A DNA stretch of 37,885 nt from Lentisphaerae bacterium GWF2_49_21 (lineage in GTDB: Bacteria; Verrucomicrobiota; Lentisphaeria; Victivallales; GWF2-50-93): the NCBI GenBank assembly GCA_001804805.1, contig MHBH01000014.1, positions 1 to 37,885 of the forward strand. The letters are read 5' to 3'. The translations under genes were made by a program, and so were the position numbers. The notes under the pieces are model-generated. The model saw only the letters and a list, made by a program, of their open reading frames with translations, ran no database searches and was not told the origin of the DNA. This document shows, in pieces, positions 34,692-37,885 of this stretch. Every line of letters begins with the position of its first letter. The first letter of the stretch is position 1.

Positions 34692-35306
34692 TCAAGGTTG
34701 TGCAAGTTCCTTCCTTTTCTTTTCCAATGTCTCAAGATATGTGCTTGAGATGAACCAGTATTTCAAATAAGCCACCAGCGGGACGCTTATAGCCCCGTAA
34801 CCCGGAAGGATCTGGAAAATCCCAAGAAAGATAACAAGCAGGCGCATCGTCCATTTCGTCCTGAACCTCTTTCCAAATGGAAGGTATTGAGCAAACGGAG
34901 CAATGATCATTGTCCTAAGGAACAGTATTCCGGCAATAAATCCGAGGATTGGAATGAAGCTAAGCATGATGCATACAGGTATGACCTGGCGAAGATATCT
35001 CCTATGCATGAAATTCAGGTATGCGTCCACGTCATCCTGCGTCTTCATCAGCTCATATCCGCATTTCCGGCATTTCTGGATTGGACAGCTTTCGGCAAAT
35101 GCGGTATTGCATTCCGGACATCTTTTCCCCTCTATGGCGAAGAGACTGTTGATTTCCTTCCTGTCTTCCTTCAGCAACCAGTCTGAAAATCCGGTCCTCC
35201 TCTTCTTCATGAGATAAGCTGATCTGGCAATTATGAAAGTAAGGACAATGATTATGAACGGCAGGGAGGAAATGATACTTTTGCATATCAGGCTCAGCCT
35301 ATCCAT
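34692..35306 (-). CDS. Membrane protein with a zinc-ribbon motif
   Basis: 204 residues. A hydrophobic segment at about 11-28 is followed by a cytoplasmic stretch with CPEC (63-66) and CRKC (79-82), a likely zinc ribbon, and two to three further membrane helices (108-130 and 152-183). GGTGG precedes the ATG. It lies about 110 bp upstream of the ABC exporter on the same strand. The exporter also carries a zinc ribbon, so a functional link is plausible. I recognise no named family. Confidence 0.7.
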   Translation of the reverse strand: MDRLSLICKSIISSLPFIIIVLTFIIARSAYLMKKRRTGFSDWLLKEDRKEINSLFAIEGKRCPECNTAFAESCPIQKCRKCGYELMKTQDDVDAYLNFMHRRYLRQVIPVCIMLSFIPILGFIAGILFLRTMIIAPFAQYLPFGKRFRTKWTMRLLVIFLGIFQILPGYGAISVPLVAYLKYWFISSTYLETLEKKRKELAQP

Positions 35307-35363
35307 TTTCCACCAGTTTCAATAATTTACATCTCATCCCTGTATCATAAGGCTGAAGACAGG

Positions 35364-35960
35364 TCAATGGGCGCAGGCTAGCTGATGCATCTTGATCAGT
35401 TCATCAAGCATGGCCTGCTGGTTCTTGGTGATGTCCTCAGGAAGCACCTTCATTGTCTCCACGTGCCCGTCGGCATATACGATGTTGAAACCTCCGGGAT
35501 GGGCGGACGGCGTCTTCTTCGAGATGTTTGAGACACATGTGAATTCAATGAGTATCCAAGTCTTGTCAGGATCCTTTATTGTTGCCTTGCCTGCAATCGT
35601 ATCGTTGTAGACCCATGTCAGCCCCTTTTCCTTCATGGCATCAGGCATCGCGGGACATATCCATACCTTGTCACCGCTGCCAAGCGCATCTCCCAGAATC
35701 ACCCTGATGCTGTTCTTGTCTGTCTTGGGCTTTTCAGGAAAGAATGCGGCCTTCGGATATTCCCCGCTTTCCAGCTGGAACGCGACTATCGCCTGCCCGA
35801 CCTGGCGCATGTTGTTCATGCATTCGACCTCAAGCCCCTTCTGCTTCACCTTCAGATATGCTCCTGCCGGAATGCTGGTGACAATGGCGGTGACCGCGAG
35901 AAGTTCAGTGAGGGTGAAATACTTGACCACCATCTTCTTCATACTATTTTTTGCCTTCAT
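35364..35960 (-). CDS. Pseudopilin with H-X9-DG motif and degenerate prepilin site
   Basis: 198 residues. The start at 35960 has GGAGG 6 nt upstream. The N-terminus reads VVKYFTLTELLAVTAIV. Relative to the consensus [17 protein letters not shown], the residue before Phe is Tyr and Ile4 is Thr, but Glu5 is kept. The helix is shortened (TSIPAGAYLKVKQKG). Near the end, HPGGFNIVYADGHVETM fits the H-X9-DG motif of PVC prepilin-associated proteins exactly. The start overlaps the end of the upstream kinase gene by 17 bp, so translation is coupled. It is probably a minor pilin-like or secretion-related surface protein. Confidence 0.85.
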   Translation of the reverse strand: MKAKNSMKKMVVKYFTLTELLAVTAIVTSIPAGAYLKVKQKGLEVECMNNMRQVGQAIVAFQLESGEYPKAAFFPEKPKTDKNSIRVILGDALGSGDKVWICPAMPDAMKEKGLTWVYNDTIAGKATIKDPDKTWILIEFTCVSNISKKTPSAHPGGFNIVYADGHVETMKVLPEDITKNQQAMLDELIKMHQLACAH

Positions 35961-37689
35961 CTTCTACCTCCTGTTTGATCCAGATGAATATTCCCCTGTT
36001 CCTTGCCGCCTCGGCAAGATAACCGTCCTTCAATTTCCCGGCTGGCGTGTTCTGCGCCAGTGCCCAGTATCCCAGACCCTTCAAGACCTGCGGACTTGAC
36101 AAACAGTATTTCTCATCCCCATAATTTTTCCCGCGGCTCAGCATGGCCTTGGATAATAACTTAATGTAGCTACCTAAATCCTTGGTGTCAACCAAGGACT
36201 TCTTTCCAGCCCCATCAGCATCCACTATTTCCTGCCATAGCTTAAATGCGTCAGCCTCATTTTCCTGCAGCCAGCTGGCAGCACCGGCTTCGAAGAACGC
36301 AATCTGTCCGCTCAGTGTCTTCTTGCCATATGACTCTGCCACACTTTTGAATATTTCAACGGCCTTGACGTACTGTCCTTTTACCATCGCTATCCTTGCA
36401 AGGCTGTTTTTGGATTCGAGCAGCATTCCTTTGTGGGAATTTTTAACAGCCCATTCTTCTGCCGACTTGAACTGCGGTTCCGCATCATCAAGCCGTCCTC
36501 TGGAAAGGGATTCACGCGCCTTGAGTAGGATTTTCGTACCTTCCTCCATTTCTCCGGCAGTTGACATTCCCTGGTTTTTAAGTGCAGAAATCTCCTCTTC
36601 CAGTCGCTCGGACTTGTGTTTTGCTGCAACAGCACTGATATCCACCTTCTGTTTTGCAATACTTCTTTCACTGGTCATCGGAACAACAAAAAAGTAGTAT
36701 AGGGCTCCCCCGATGGCGAGAAATATAGAGACTGTGATCGCCTGGGCTCTGTGCCGGCGCAGCCATTTCTCCCAACGTTCCGCCAGTGAGAGGCGCCGCA
36801 CTGAAACAGGATTTCCATCCCGGCATGCCTCTAGGTCGGCGCAGACACGGGACATATCCCTATATCGCAGTTTTTTCTCCTTTTCGAGCATCTTGAGGAC
36901 GACCGCCTCGAGGTTACGGCTGATATCCTTGCGCAATTTACGGGGAGGCTTTGCTTCATGTCTGCAGATCATCTTGAACATTTCAGGCAATGGCATGTCA
37001 GGGGTGACAGGATAAGGAGAGACTCCTGTAAGAAGCTCATATACCATGAAACCGAACGAATATATGTCCGACTGGTTCGTGAATTCACCATCTCCTGCGC
37101 CGCATTGTTCCGGTGACATATACCGTGGCGTACCCATGATGGTTCCGGTCAATGTCAGCTGCTGCGAATTCTCCATCTTCGCCAGGCCGAAATCGGCAAG
37201 GAGAGGCTGGTTGAACTCGTTGATGAGGATGTTCGCCGGTTTAAGGTCACGGTGCAAAATCCCCTCGTTGTGAGCAAAGGCAAGGGCCTGCGCCACAGGA
37301 ACCACATAGTCCAGCACTTCCTTTATAGATAAATTCTTTCCTACCATCTCCTTGAGGGTCCGTCCTCCCGGAACTAATTCCATCGCTATATAATAGTCCG
37401 GACCGCTCCGGCCAGTGTCATAGACAGTTATGATATTGGGATGTCTCCTGAGAAGCTTGGATGCCTCAGCCTCGCGGAGGAAACGGCTTATCTCCGCCTG
37501 CGGTACAAACGGGGTGGTGGTCATGACCTTGATGGCAATTTCCGCCTTGTCGGCATCTGCGGCGCGATATACTATGCCGGTGCCTCCTCTTCCAAGGAAC
37601 TCGATGATTCGGTACGGACCTATCTTCCCCTTGGAGATTTCCTGCTGTCCGGCATTGTCACGTGCCAATGTCTCTTCAAAATCGCTCAT
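35944..37689 (-). CDS. Membrane Ser/Thr protein kinase with TPR-like C-terminal domain
   Basis: 581 residues. The kinase domain (about 26-290) has FLGRGGTGIVYRA, Lys54 in IAIKVM, HRDLKPANIL (D148), DFG (D166) and GTPRYMSPEQCG. One membrane helix lies at about 316-337. A coiled-coil stretch follows (343-380), then a helical repeat region (385-560) with TPR-like units such as RESLSRGRLDDAEPQFKSAEEWA and GQYVKAVEIFKSVAESYG. All catalytic residues are present, so it should be active. The gene is co-translated with the pseudopilin downstream. AGGA lies about 9 nt before the ATG. Confidence 0.92.
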   Translation of the reverse strand: MSDFEETLARDNAGQQEISKGKIGPYRIIEFLGRGGTGIVYRAADADKAEIAIKVMTTTPFVPQAEISRFLREAEASKLLRRHPNIITVYDTGRSGPDYYIAMELVPGGRTLKEMVGKNLSIKEVLDYVVPVAQALAFAHNEGILHRDLKPANILINEFNQPLLADFGLAKMENSQQLTLTGTIMGTPRYMSPEQCGAGDGEFTNQSDIYSFGFMVYELLTGVSPYPVTPDMPLPEMFKMICRHEAKPPRKLRKDISRNLEAVVLKMLEKEKKLRYRDMSRVCADLEACRDGNPVSVRRLSLAERWEKWLRRHRAQAITVSIFLAIGGALYYFFVVPMTSERSIAKQKVDISAVAAKHKSERLEEEISALKNQGMSTAGEMEEGTKILLKARESLSRGRLDDAEPQFKSAEEWAVKNSHKGMLLESKNSLARIAMVKGQYVKAVEIFKSVAESYGKKTLSGQIAFFEAGAASWLQENEADAFKLWQEIVDADGAGKKSLVDTKDLGSYIKLLSKAMLSRGKNYGDEKYCLSSPQVLKGLGYWALAQNTPAGKLKDGYLAEAARNRGIFIWIKQEVEDEGKK

Positions 37690-37885
37690 CAGGGACGATC
37701 CTATTTAACCGCTGATATACCAGTCAACTCTATTCCGCTGACAAATCGTTTCATGTTGAGTCTCCTGCTGTCAGCAATTTTATTTTTTATATTGGACCAT
37801 TGCTGTCCTAAATAAGCTTCAAGTTTAGATTTGGGACGGATTTTTCCGTCTGAGCACATTCTTCCAACATTCATTTTTCAAAACC
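37690..37885. other. Right-edge non-coding segment upstream of the kinase gene
   Basis: No credible gene is seen. A short perfect hairpin GACGGA-TTTT-TCCGTC lies at 37835-37850. The promoter for the kinase-pseudopilin operon is presumably here, but no convincing -35/-10 pair stands out. Confidence 0.4.

Noticed and set aside
37835-37850. GACGGA-TTTT-TCCGTC hairpin as a terminator
   Set aside because: Only a 6-bp stem and no T-run on either strand, so not enough to call.

Overview
The window most likely comes from a Gram-negative bacterium of the PVC group, probably Lentisphaerota (Victivallales-like). This rests on gene content only: prepilin-type FTLIELL proteins and an H-X9-DG pseudopilin, Hanks-type kinases with WD40 tails, secretin-like outer-membrane proteins, GH42 sugar catabolism next to GntR and AraC regulators, and Gfo/Idh/MocA oxidoreductases. 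No rRNA, tRNA, CRISPR array, integrase or transposase was seen.

Region 1 (1-8.5 kb) is a carbohydrate block. It holds a left-truncated pseudopilin with three consecutive prepilin motifs, a GntR/LacI-hybrid repressor behind a strong promoter, and an AraC-type regulator divergent from a Gfo/Idh + MDR oxidoreductase pair. A GH42 beta-galactosidase follows, with its ribosome-binding site in a perfect 14-bp inverted repeat, then a frameshifted beta-lactamase-type serine hydrolase.

Region 2 (8.5-21.3 kb) is a contiguous phosphate-starvation (Pho) island: phoB-phoR, a PlcP-like metallophosphoesterase, two paralogous secretin-like proteins, pstSCAB-phoU and a Pit transporter. Direct repeats of CTAAC/CTAAT with an exact 11-bp period, the geometry of a Pho box, lie before the phosphoesterase, the secretin pair, pstS and pit, and in inverted orientation before phoB. 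The layout suggests one PhoB regulon covering outer membrane (secretins), periplasm (PstS), inner membrane (PstCAB, Pit) and possibly lipid remodelling (phosphoesterase). The Pho-controlled secretin pair is the best candidate for an undescribed system.

Region 3 (21.3-26.3 kb) has a GT87-type membrane glycosyltransferase and four SAM-methyltransferase domains: one intact gene, one fused to a GNAT domain, one decayed by an internal deletion, and one downstream of a kinase gene. A 260-bp array of small hairpins lies between two of them.

Region 4 (26.3-37.9 kb) contains a giant kinase-WD40-CBM9 gene split by an in-frame amber that replaces the Trp of a WD motif, a carbohydrate-binding remnant, an ABC exporter with a DUF1854 partner and a zinc-ribbon membrane protein, and a second Ser/Thr kinase overlapping an H-X9-DG pseudopilin gene.

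A dispersed palindrome with GTAAATATTCAC arms occurs three times (11086, 24763, 31664), always at a gene 3' end and twice containing stop codons. Several genes are broken, so either gene decay or assembly error is present.
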